From NCBI GenBank assembly GCA_029287645.1, contig JARFQS010000603.1, positions 1 to 9,147 on the forward strand: a stretch of 9,147 nucleotides of DNA, read 5' to 3'. This document shows positions 1 through 6,191 of this stretch, in pieces. The DNA comes from Thermoanaerobaculia bacterium (GTDB taxonomy: Bacteria > Acidobacteriota > Thermoanaerobaculia > Multivoradales > JAHEKO01). How positions within the stretch are numbered: the first letter of the stretch is position 1; every line of letters starts with the position of its first letter. Made by a program: the position numbers and the translations under genes. The notes under the pieces were generated by a model that was given only the letters and a program-made list of their open reading frames with translations, made no database searches and had not been told where the DNA came from.

Positions 1-548
1 TGCGAGTCAAGCTGAACAAGCCGATCCCCAACGAGGCTCTCTACGACAAGGTGCGGTTGTTCTTCCGCCAGGGTTTCACCGGGCTCAAGCTCTAAGTCAT
101 CATCGGTCTGCCGGAGGAGACGGAGGAGGACGTGCGGGCGATTCTCGAGGTGGCGGCTCGGTGCCGCATCCTCATGCTGGAAGAGCTGGCCCCAACAGGC
201 GTTATCGGCCAGATCCACGTTGGAGCCAACATCCTGATCCCGAAGCCCTACACCGGCTACCAACGAGAGCAGATGGAGGCTCCAGAGTCGCGCAAACGCA
301 AAATCTCGATACTCAATCGAGGAGTCGCGGCCCTCGACAACGTCAGCCTTGGGACCATGTCGGTGCGCCAGGCGATCTGGCAGGCCTATCTCAGCAAGGC
401 GGATCGCACTGCCGCCGAGCCCCTGGAGCGGGCGGCCCAAGGAGCCACGGTCGCGAGCCTTCTGCGCGAGTTTCGAGACCAGATCGACCCTCTCGTCTTC
501 GAGCCTCCGAAAGGCCCGCTCCCGTGGCAATTCCTCCGCACCGCGTAA
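1..548 (+). pseudogene. B12-type radical SAM protein, C-terminal part, broken by an in-frame TAA
   Basis: The frame beginning at position 3 reads RVKLNKPIPNEALYDKV, then GFTGLKL, then a TAA stop at 93-95, then VIIGLPEETEEDV and an open frame to the stop at 546-548. The text on both sides of the stop belongs to one protein: radical SAM/B12-binding proteins usually have GFTGLKLY followed by a hydrophobic stretch and GLPxETxEDV, so the TAA sits exactly where a tyrosine codon (TAC or TAT) is expected. The later blocks (IHVGANILIPKPYTGYQRE, MSVRQAIWQAYLS, the final GPLPWQFL) fit the C-terminal region of the same family. The N-terminal cobalamin-binding part and the CxxxCxxC cluster motif would lie left of the window. 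About 150 well-conserved codons survive after the stop, which argues for a very recent nonsense mutation or a base-call error. Restart at the GTG at 132 is possible because AGGAGG lies just before it, but that piece would lack the catalytic core. The exact substrate is unknown. Confidence 0.72.
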
Positions 549-586
549 CGAAAGCCCCCACACAAGTTTGCTCTGAGCGTTGTCGC

Positions 587-611
587 GTGGAGGCCCGTCC
601 GGATGGTCCGC
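587..611 (+). repeat. Repeat module A, left copy
   Basis: This 25-base segment, with core CCGTCCGGATGGT, matches the reverse complement of 916-940 at 22 of 25 positions. It sits 38 bases after the radical SAM stop codon and 6 bases before module B. The mismatches lie outside the core, as expected for two diverged copies of one element. Whether the module recurs elsewhere in the genome cannot be seen from this window. Confidence 0.65.
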
Positions 612-617
612 GAAAGA

Positions 618-639
618 GTCCTGGGGCTTGGGTCCTGGG
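618..639 (+). repeat. Repeat module B, left copy
   Basis: This 22-base segment (two TCCTGGG words joined by GCTTGGG) matches the reverse complement of 965-986 at 20 of 22 positions. Its TCCTGGG word is the same heptamer repeated four times before ruvA. As RNA read from the + strand it can fold weakly around a UUGG loop, with several G-U pairs. Confidence 0.6.
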
Positions 640-700
640 CAAGGAGTCATGGTACGGGGGGCCGACGAGGATTCCCAAGGGGCCATATCTTCCTTCCGAC

Positions 701-739
701 GTAGGGGCACCCGTGGGAGGGGGCAAGCCCCTCCCCTAC
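701..739. repeat. GTAGGGG...CCCCTAC bounded palindromic element with strong hairpin
   Basis: The element begins GTAGGGG and ends CCCCTAC, forming 7-bp terminal inverted repeats. Inside, GGGAGGGG (715-722) and CCCCTCCC (728-735) form a perfect 8-bp stem around the loop GCAAG (723-727). Compact elements bounded by GTAGGGG/CCCCTAC are a type of intergenic palindromic repeat I recall from several bacterial phyla; that parallel is from memory. No T-run follows on either strand, so it is not a classic intrinsic terminator, though such a GC-rich hairpin could still slow or end transcription from either side. Confidence 0.6.
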
Positions 740-760
740 AAGCAGGGTAGTCGCCTGCTT
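740..760. repeat. Second hairpin, directly adjacent to the GTAGGGG element
   Basis: AAGCAGG (740-746) and CCTGCTT (754-760) form a perfect 7-bp stem with a 7-base loop. It begins one base after the GTAGGGG element ends, giving two hairpins in tandem in the middle of a convergent spacer. No T-run follows on either strand. Confidence 0.45.
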
Positions 761-847
761 CAAGCGGTTCAAAGAGGTTCGTTCGGGTGGTTCGACAGGG
801 GGGCTCTCGACAAGCGCAGCGCAAGTGCCGTCATAGTGCCCCACTGA

Positions 848-861
848 TCCGGCGCGCCGGA
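848..861. repeat. 14-bp perfect palindrome
   Basis: TCCGGCGCGCCGGA equals its own reverse complement. In GC-rich DNA short palindromes of G and C arise by chance more often, so this could be incidental. It could also be a dimeric protein site or part of the surrounding repeat cluster. Confidence 0.4.
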
Positions 862-915
862 GAGCGCAGGTGGCGGCCCGCCCGTTGAAGTCTGAGTAGC
901 CGTCGCCGTCCGCCT

Positions 916-940
916 GCGAACCATCCGGACGGACCTCGAC
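916..940 (-). repeat. Repeat module A, right copy (inverted)
   Basis: The reverse complement of this segment matches 587-611 at 22 of 25 positions. Read along the minus strand, module B (986-965) comes first and module A 24 bases later. On the left the order is A then B. The two ends are therefore not a simple inverted duplication of one block. Confidence 0.65.
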
Positions 941-964
941 GAGAGATTGGTCCCATGGCCAAGA

Positions 965-984
965 CCCAGGGCCCAAGCCCCGGG
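965..984 (-). terminator. Possible hairpin terminator of the minus-strand gene cluster
   Basis: Read on the minus strand, CCCGGGGC and GCCCTGGG pair over 8 bp (one G-U) around a TTGG loop, three bases past the stop codon at 988-990. The position suits transcript end or 3' end protection. No U-tract follows, so intrinsic termination is uncertain. Confidence 0.35.
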
Positions 985-986
985 AC
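965..986 (-). repeat. Repeat module B, right copy (inverted)
   Basis: The reverse complement matches 618-639 at 20 of 22 positions. It begins one base after the stop codon of the DUF6116-like gene and is read in that gene's direction, just as the left copy is read in the direction of the radical SAM gene. Confidence 0.6.
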
Positions 987-987
987 G

Positions 988-1248
988 TCAGTCTTGGGGT
1001 GGTGTGACGTCCTTCATGGGCGGTTTGTCGCCCGGGGTGGTGACCTGCGGGGAGGAGGTCTTGCGCCACATTCCGAACAGCAGCGTGATCAGGCCGAGCA
1101 GCACTTCGTCGGCGAAGGGAATCAGGTCGGGAATGACGAGATCTAGGAGAAACAGGATTCCAGTAAACAGAAAGAGCTGGGGAAACTTCAAGCGGCCGGC
1201 GAAGCGGGCGATCAGAGCGGGGAGTGTTGCACGGGGCAAGGCAGCCAT
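988..1248 (-). CDS. Small DUF6116-like inner-membrane protein
   Basis: An 86-residue protein with an ATG start. Residues 1-25 are positively charged and amphipathic (several R and K around RFAGRLKFP). One or two hydrophobic segments follow: LFLFTGILFLLDLVI at about 26-40, and a second around 48-60 (VLLGLITLLFG) ending at a WRK anchor. The tail is polar and rich in P, K and D. The pattern FPxLFLxTxxLFxxDLVIPDxIPFxDE is one I associate with DUF6116, a small family of unknown function. There is no clear ribosome binding site upstream. A TAAGAT box on the minus strand (1256-1261) lies 7 bases before the ATG, so a leaderless transcript of its own is possible but weakly supported. The gene is last of the six minus-strand genes, 109 bp after the acyl-CoA synthetase. 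Function unknown. Confidence 0.72.
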   Translation of the reverse strand: MAALPRATLPALIARFAGRLKFPQLFLFTGILFLLDLVIPDLIPFADEVLLGLITLLFGMWRKTSSPQVTTPGDKPPMKDVTPPQD

Positions 1249-1357
1249 CGAGAAGATCTTAATGCGACGAGAACGAACACACCAGCCCCGCGATGGTGAA
1301 GGCGTCCTGCAGGGGCATCGAGGTCAGCGATCTCGGCGCCGCTCGAGGTCGGGAAGC

Positions 1358-3472
1358 TCAGGCATCTACAGGTGCGACTCGAATGCGCACGTCGAGAGCC
1401 TTGGCACTCTTCCTGTCGCCTGCGACAAACGGATTGATATCCAACTCCTGGATCGTCGGATGACGCTCGGAGAGCTGCGCAATGCGCAGAAGGATCTCCT
1501 CGAGCAGCTCGAGATCGGCTCCGGCTTCTCCCCGCACACCTTCCAGGAGCGGAAATCCCTGGATGCCGCGAATCATCTCGCGGGCTTCCTGGGGTGCCAG
1601 GGGGGGCACGCCGAAGCGTACGTCGCGCAACACCTCGACGTACTTTCCACCCAGGCCGAACATGAGGAGCGGACCGAATCGCGCGTCGGTCGTGATGCCG
1701 AAGATGACCTCGTGACCTCCCCTTCCCAACTCCTGCAGCAGAAACCCCGTGTTCTCGATGCCAGCGCCCTCGAGCTTGGCTCGGATCTCGCGGATGGCCT
1801 TTTCCAGCTCGCTGGAGCTGCGCAGGTCGACCTTCACGGCACCCAGGTCGCTCTTGTGGACGAGCTCGGGTCCGACGGCCTTCACAACCACCGGATAGCC
1901 GATCCCCTCCGCTGCAACTGACGCATCGACACCGCCCGTCACCTCTCTCCACTTGGCGATCGGAACACCGTAGTGCTCGAGCACCCTGAAGGCGAGACCA
2001 TCGGGAAGATACCCCTCACCCTGTTGTGCCAGAATCTCGGCCACCGCCGCATCGTCGACTTCGAACTCCGGGATAGGCTCGTCGGCCGGACGCTGTCGGA
2101 ATGCCGAGTACTTGTAGAGCTGGGCCAGGGCTCGAGCTGCCGATTCGGGGAACTCGTAGACGGGCGGCAGATCGTCGCGCTTCCGAACCTCTTCGTGGAA
2201 CTCCTCGGTGGCCATCATCACGGCGACAACCGGTTTGCTCTGGCCGCGGACGGCTTCCCCGACCTGCTGCATGACGTCGATGGGGTTGGTGAGCAGCGGG
2301 CGGACGTTGATCACCATCACCATGTCGACCTGCTCGTCGGTGAGAATGGCGTGCAGCGCCTTGGAGTAGCCCTCAGGGGTCGCCGAAGCGATCATGTCGA
2401 TGGGATTGGCAATGCTGGCCTCGGGTGGCAGGAAGGCCGCCAGAGCCTCGAGGGTCGACGGGCTCAGCTCGGCGATCTCGAGGCCGAGGTTGACGCAGGC
2501 GTCGGTGGCCATGATCGCCGGGCCGCCCGCGTTGGTCAGGATCGCGACCCGCTTGCCCGGTGATAGCGGACACCGGTCGAGCGCCTTGGCGATGGCGAAG
2601 AGCTCCTCGATGGTGTTGGCACGCAGGACGCCGCACTGTTCGAGAAAGGCGGATACGGGCACATCGGCACCGGCGATCGCACCGGTGTGGCTAGAGGCGG
2701 CCCGGGCCCCCTCGGCCGTGCGTCCCGACTTCACGATCAGGATGGGTTTCTTGCTGCTGACCCGCTTGGCGATCTGGGGAAAGCGACGGGGGTTGCCGAA
2801 CGACTCCAGGTACATGCAGATGACTTTGGTAGCGGGATCGTCTTCCCAGAACTCCACCAGATCGTTGCCGGAGACATCGGCCTTGTTGCCCATCGAAACG
2901 AACTGGGTGAGCCCGAGCCCCAGATCGGCGGCGGCGTTGAGAATGGCGACTCCCAGCGCTCCCGACTGGCTGACGAAGCCGATGGAACCTCGACGGGCCG
3001 GGGTCGGTGAGAAGGTGGCATCGAGCCGGACTTCCGGATCGGTGTTGATGACCCCCATGCAGTTGGGGCCGATCATGCGGACGCCGGCCTCACGAACCCT
3101 GGCTCGCAGCTGGCGTTCGAGCTCGAGACCCTCGGCTCCGGTCTCGGAGTAGCCGGCGGTGATGATCACCAGGCCCTTGACCCCGGCCTCGAGACACTCC
3201 TCGACCACGCCCATGACCAGGGGTCTGGGAACCATGACAACCGCCAGGTCCACCGGATCAGGAATGTCTCGCACGCTCTTGTAAGCCTTGAGAGAGTGGA
3301 TGTTGCCAGCGTGGGGGTTGACGGGGAAGATCGCGCCATTGAACTGGCCGAAGACCAGGTTGTGCACCAGGGCGAAGCCCAGTGAGTTGCGATTTCTCGA
3401 AGCTCCGATCACCGCCACGGAGCGAGGGGAAAAGATGGGGTTGAGCGACTGAACGGTTTCGATGTGCTTCAT
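1358..3472 (-). CDS. Fused alpha-beta ADP-forming acyl-CoA/acetate-CoA synthetase
   Basis: A 704-residue enzyme of the NDP-forming acyl-CoA synthetase superfamily. It catalyses acyl-CoA + ADP + Pi to acid + ATP + CoA, or the reverse, through a phosphohistidine. Domains in order: CoA-binding Rossmann domain at about 11-140 (SVAVIGAS, IGPNCMG); two succinyl-CoA-ligase-like domains at about 160-455, with the phosphohistidine candidate His262 in SSHTGAIAG and TNAGGPAI at 313-320; and an ATP-grasp domain at about 485-700 (YPVVVKAVGPELVHKSD, LLQELGRGGHE, ELDINPF). His539 in HKSD is where archaeal enzymes carry their second phosphohistidine. There is no GNAT domain, which separates it from Pat/YfiQ protein acetyltransferases; the length suits a fused alpha-beta enzyme. 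I chose the ATG at 3472 because GGAG lies 12 bases before it and homology begins soon after; a TTG at 3490 would add six residues. Its acyl substrate cannot be read from sequence. Confidence 0.9.
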   Translation of the reverse strand: MKHIETVQSLNPIFSPRSVAVIGASRNRNSLGFALVHNLVFGQFNGAIFPVNPHAGNIHSLKAYKSVRDIPDPVDLAVVMVPRPLVMGVVEECLEAGVKGLVIITAGYSETGAEGLELERQLRARVREAGVRMIGPNCMGVINTDPEVRLDATFSPTPARRGSIGFVSQSGALGVAILNAAADLGLGLTQFVSMGNKADVSGNDLVEFWEDDPATKVICMYLESFGNPRRFPQIAKRVSSKKPILIVKSGRTAEGARAASSHTGAIAGADVPVSAFLEQCGVLRANTIEELFAIAKALDRCPLSPGKRVAILTNAGGPAIMATDACVNLGLEIAELSPSTLEALAAFLPPEASIANPIDMIASATPEGYSKALHAILTDEQVDMVMVINVRPLLTNPIDVMQQVGEAVRGQSKPVVAVMMATEEFHEEVRKRDDLPPVYEFPESAARALAQLYKYSAFRQRPADEPIPEFEVDDAAVAEILAQQGEGYLPDGLAFRVLEHYGVPIAKWREVTGGVDASVAAEGIGYPVVVKAVGPELVHKSDLGAVKVDLRSSSELEKAIREIRAKLEGAGIENTGFLLQELGRGGHEVIFGITTDARFGPLLMFGLGGKYVEVLRDVRFGVPPLAPQEAREMIRGIQGFPLLEGVRGEAGADLELLEEILLRIAQLSERHPTIQELDINPFVAGDRKSAKALDVRIRVAPVDA

Positions 3473-3541
3473 GCGTGAGAGGGTCTCCAATCTTCAGGCA
3501 TCATAACGCCGCTTGCGGATCGAGGGTCGAGAAGAAGGCCG

Positions 3542-4429
3542 TCAGACCGCCGCACCCGGTAACGCCAGAACACGGAGTCGGTCCTCGGCCAGGCCAACGG
3601 TGACGGGCAGGGCCGAGCTCATCGCATCGCCGTCCAGTTGCAAGGCGAGGCTGGGTGGTGCTTTGAACTCGACTTCGCGGACACGCAGGATCTCTACGTC
3701 AGGTCTCGCTATGTGTCTGCCAAGCGCGAGATCGCGCGCAAACCCCAGGGTCTCCACCCGGCCCCTACCGTGAAAGAGAACCAGGTGGAGCTGGTGATCG
3801 TCGAGTCGGGCGGCCGGAGCCAGTCGAAAGCGACCCCCGTAGTAGGGAATGTTGCAAACTGCGCAGAAAGAGGCGCTGAGCGACCGTCCGTCGGCAGACA
3901 GCTCGAGCTCGGGATAGTCGTACTTGCGCCATTGAGAAAGACCGGCCAGCGCGACGGCGATCTTGCCGAGGTAGCGTTTCTGGACGGGATCGAGATGATG
4001 CAAGGCCCGGGCGTCCAAGCCGCCGGAGGCCTGCATGAGGAAGATCTCGGAGCCGCACCGACCGACGTCCATCTCGAGAAGGGTCGCATGTCTCAGCCGC
4101 CTCGCCGCCGCGATCGGTTTCAGGGGGAGTCCGAGCGCGATCGGGATGACGTTCGCCGTGCCGCCGGGGATGGTTCCCAGGAGCACGTCCGAGCCCAGCA
4201 GGCCAGCTGCGGTTTCTCGCAGGGTTCCGTCGCCGCCGAAGGCATAGACCCTCTCCGCGCCGGCCTCGACGGCCTGCCTGGCGAGGCGCGTCGCGTCTCC
4301 CGGGGAGCGCGTGGGCCAGGGTTCGATGCTCTGTTCCGGGTGCGCGAGAATTTCGAGGATCTGGTCTACCAGCCGAGGCGTACGCCAGCGTCCAGCCCGA
4401 GGGTTGTAGATCAAATAGGCTGTACTCAC
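3542..4429 (-). CDS. Diacylglycerol-kinase-family lipid kinase
   Basis: A 295-residue soluble or membrane-surface kinase of the DAGK catalytic family (DgkB/YegS type), which phosphorylates diacylglycerol or a related lipid with ATP. The N-terminal nucleotide domain shows YNPRAG at 8-13, GGDGT at 65-69 and GTIPGGTAN at 85-93. The second, beta-rich domain shows NIPYYGGRFRLAP at 193-205 and QLDGD at 265-269, where the family's catalytic acid lies. All signature blocks are present, so it should be active. The length fits the family (about 290-310). The start is GTG (4427-4429) with only a weak GGTGG upstream. It begins 27 bp after ruvB, so co-transcription is likely. The lipid substrate is uncertain: bacterial members also include sphingosine and phosphatidylglycerol kinases. 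Confidence 0.9.
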   Translation of the reverse strand: MSTAYLIYNPRAGRWRTPRLVDQILEILAHPEQSIEPWPTRSPGDATRLARQAVEAGAERVYAFGGDGTLRETAAGLLGSDVLLGTIPGGTANVIPIALGLPLKPIAAARRLRHATLLEMDVGRCGSEIFLMQASGGLDARALHHLDPVQKRYLGKIAVALAGLSQWRKYDYPELELSADGRSLSASFCAVCNIPYYGGRFRLAPAARLDDHQLHLVLFHGRGRVETLGFARDLALGRHIARPDVEILRVREVEFKAPPSLALQLDGDAMSSALPVTVGLAEDRLRVLALPGAAV

Positions 4430-4456
4430 AGCGCCACCGCGTGAAGCCGAGAGAGG

Positions 4457-5482
4457 CTAGAAGAGACGGGCGTTCGAGTCGGAAGGCGGTGGCTGACCGA
4501 GGTGCTCGTAGGCTCTTTGAGTCGCGATCCGCCCTTGTTTGGTGCGTTGCAGGAAGCCTTGTTGGATCAGGTAGGGCTCGTAGAGGTCTTCGATCGTTCC
4601 CCGGTCCTCACCCACCGCCGCCGCGATAGCGCCGATGCCGGCTGGCCCACCCTGATAGTGCTCGATCAATGTGGTCAGGATCTTGCGGTCCACCTCGTCG
4701 AATCCGAGCTCGTCGACTTCCAGCATCTCGAGCGCCTTGGCGGCGGTCTCCTGGTTGATGACCCCGTCCCCTTTGACCTGGGCGAAATCGCGAACCCTAC
4801 GCAGGAGACGGTTGGCGATGCGGGGAGTCCCTCGGCTCCGCCGCGCGATCTCCTCGGCGCCGTCGTCTTCGACGGCGATGTCGAGCAGGAGGGCCGAGCG
4901 GCGTGCGATCTCCGCCAGCTCGACGGGTTCGTAGAAGTCGAGGCGATGCACGATACCGAATCGCGCTCGCAAGGGACCGGTGATGAGACCTGCCCGGGTG
5001 GTCGCTCCCACCAGGGTGAAAGGCCGCAAATCGATCTGCATGGTCCGAGCTCCCGGACCCTGCCCGATCACCAGATCGAGGCGATAGTCCTCGAGGGCCG
5101 GATAGAGGATCTCTTCGATGGTCGGACCGAGACGATGCATCTCATCGATGAACAGGACCTGGCCGGGTTCCAGGTTGGTGAGGATGGCAGCGAGATCACC
5201 GGGCCGTTCGAGTACGGGGCCCGACGTGCTGCGGAGCGAGGTCCCCATCTCCCGGGCGATGATGTGTGCCAGGGTGGTCTTGCCGAGACCGGGAGGTCCG
5301 AACAGCAGAACATGATCGAGCGCCTCGCGGCGCTCCAGGGCCGCCTGCATGAACAGCCGAAGCTTGCCGACGATCCGTTCCTGGCCGACATAGTCATCGA
5401 GCGTTGCGGGCCGCAGAGACTGCTCGATGCCGAGCTCCTCGGGCTCGGGAGCTCCGGAGAGAATGTGTCGCTCGCTGGGCAC
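4457..5482 (-). CDS. ruvB: Holliday junction branch-migration ATPase RuvB
   Basis: A 341-residue AAA+ motor that forms hexameric rings on DNA flanking a RuvA-bound Holliday junction and drives branch migration in recombinational repair. Visible motifs: [11 protein letters not shown] at 31-42, Walker A GPPGLGKT at 62-69, Walker B LFIDEMH at 110-116, the RuvB-type [11 protein letters not shown] at 123-133, sensor 1 GATTRAG at 159-165, the arginine-finger region GPLRARFG at 169-176, and sensor 2 [13 protein letters not shown] at 217-229. The C-terminal winged-helix DNA-binding domain follows from about 255 ([23 protein letters not shown]). Length is close to that of E. coli RuvB. The start is GTG at 5480-5482; I see no good ribosome binding site, so coupling to ruvA translation is likely. 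It lies 50 bp after ruvA. No ruvC is visible here. Confidence 0.97.
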   Translation of the reverse strand: MPSERHILSGAPEPEELGIEQSLRPATLDDYVGQERIVGKLRLFMQAALERREALDHVLLFGPPGLGKTTLAHIIAREMGTSLRSTSGPVLERPGDLAAILTNLEPGQVLFIDEMHRLGPTIEEILYPALEDYRLDLVIGQGPGARTMQIDLRPFTLVGATTRAGLITGPLRARFGIVHRLDFYEPVELAEIARRSALLLDIAVEDDGAEEIARRSRGTPRIANRLLRRVRDFAQVKGDGVINQETAAKALEMLEVDELGFDEVDRKILTTLIEHYQGGPAGIGAIAAAVGEDRGTIEDLYEPYLIQQGFLQRTKQGRIATQRAYEHLGQPPPSDSNARLF

Positions 5483-5532
5483 GTTGCAATTGTAGCCGCA
5501 CCGGGCGCAGGGGCGCCAAAAGGGAAAGAGCG

Positions 5533-6129
5533 CTAGGCGTGGGACAGTCGCTGTAGGCTGGCGCGCAGCAACTCGTGCGACGCGGCGTCGGGACTCTCGG
5601 TGCGCGCCTGGGCCACCGCCCTTTGGGCCTCACCTTCCCGATAGCCCAGATTCACCAGCGCCAGGACGAGATCGTCCTCGAGAGGTGCTGCTGGTGCGAT
5701 CTCCGGCAGCTCGGCCGCCAGCTCCTGCACCCGATCTTTGAGGTCGACGATCATCCGCTGCGCGGTCTTCTTGCCGATGCCGGGAATGGTCGCCAGGCGC
5801 GCGATATCTCCGGCCGCCAGTGACGCGAGCAGATCATCAGGCGCCATACCCGAAAGAATGACCCGGGCGAGCCGTGGCCCGATGCCGCTGACCGCGATCA
5901 GCTTCTCGAAGAGCAGCTTCTCCCGCTGGCTCCAGAAGCCGAAGAGCTCGATGGCATCCTCGCGGACATGGGTGTGGATGAAGAGGCCGACTGTCGCCTC
6001 GCCACCGGCCCTCTCGATCTCGTAGTAGGTCGAAAGCGGGATGTGGACGTCGTAGCCGACACCTCCGACGTCTAGGATCACCCGCTCCGGGGTCGACCGC
6101 CGAACCTTGCCATGGAGAAAGCCGATCAT
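5533..6129 (-). CDS. ruvA: Holliday junction-binding protein RuvA
   Basis: A 198-residue protein that binds four-way junctions as a tetramer and loads RuvB. The start MIGFLHGKV is the classic RuvA N-terminus, so I take the ATG at 6127-6129 rather than the TTG at 6195, which would add 22 residues encoded by the heptamer repeats. Domains: OB-fold at 1-62 ([16 protein letters not shown]), two helix-hairpin-helix motifs (VSGIGPRLA at 80-88, IPGIGKKTA at 115-123), a linker rich in A, P and E at about 138-150, and the RuvB-binding domain III at 151-198 ([16 protein letters not shown]). AGGA lies 7 bases before the ATG and belongs to the last TCCTGGG heptamer read in reverse. It is 62 bp downstream of the ppiD-like gene and 50 bp upstream of ruvB. 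Confidence 0.96.
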   Translation of the reverse strand: MIGFLHGKVRRSTPERVILDVGGVGYDVHIPLSTYYEIERAGGEATVGLFIHTHVREDAIELFGFWSQREKLLFEKLIAVSGIGPRLARVILSGMAPDDLLASLAAGDIARLATIPGIGKKTAQRMIVDLKDRVQELAAELPEIAPAAPLEDDLVLALVNLGYREGEAQRAVAQARTESPDAASHELLRASLQRLSHA

Positions 6130-6136
6130 AGGGAAG

Positions 6137-6140
6137 TCCT
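6137..6140 (-). promoter_or_regulatory. ruvA ribosome binding site, embedded in a tandem repeat
   Basis: On the minus strand AGGA is followed by CTTCCCT and the ruvA ATG, a good 7-base spacing. The same AGGA occurs in each of the four tandem heptamers upstream. This supports the ATG at 6129 as the start. Confidence 0.6.
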
Positions 6141-6164
6141 GGGTCCTGGGTCCTGGGTCCTGGG
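6137..6164. repeat. Four perfect tandem TCCTGGG heptamers; G-quadruplex pattern
   Basis: Units at 6137-6143, 6144-6150, 6151-6157 and 6158-6164 are identical. On the + strand, bases 6141-6164 read as four GGG runs separated by three TCCT loops, which is a canonical G-quadruplex pattern. It lies in the template strand for ruvA, between ppiD and ruvA. Such a tract can change copy number by replication slippage. The same heptamer occurs in module B at 618-639. Confidence 0.85.
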
Positions 6165-6191
6165 CACCAATGGACTCGAAGTCTCTGCCGG

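Larger units (their letters stand above)
549..987. other. Non-coding, repeat-dense spacer between convergent genes
   Basis: These 439 bases separate the end of the radical SAM remnant (+) from the end of the DUF6116-like gene (-). The open frames here are low-complexity and look like no protein family I know. Instead the region holds two repeat modules present twice in opposite orientation (587-611 with 916-940, and 618-639 with 965-986), a GTAGGGG-bounded element with a strong hairpin (701-739), a second hairpin directly beside it (740-760), three GGTTC words between 765 and 795, and a 14-bp perfect palindrome (848-861). I see no tRNA, rRNA or CRISPR repeat. Confidence 0.75.

Noticed and set aside
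161..847. 228-residue open frame over the radical SAM remnant and spacer
   Set aside because: The first half is out of frame with the conserved radical SAM text, and the second half translates repeats and hairpins.
647..1069. 140-residue minus-strand frame across the spacer
   Set aside because: It translates the GTAGGGG element and modules A and B (VGEGLAPSHG, VRPDG), the type of spurious protein often predicted from intergenic repeats.
1324..1365. Minus-strand MPELPDLE, resembling the start of formamidopyrimidine-DNA glycosylase (MPELPEVE)
   Set aside because: The frame stops after 13 residues and no further similarity to that enzyme follows in any frame, so this is coincidence.
947..1921. 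324-residue open frame on the + strand
   Set aside because: It spans the end of the spacer, all of the DUF6116-like gene and part of the acyl-CoA synthetase in antisense. It is a shadow frame with no recognisable domain.
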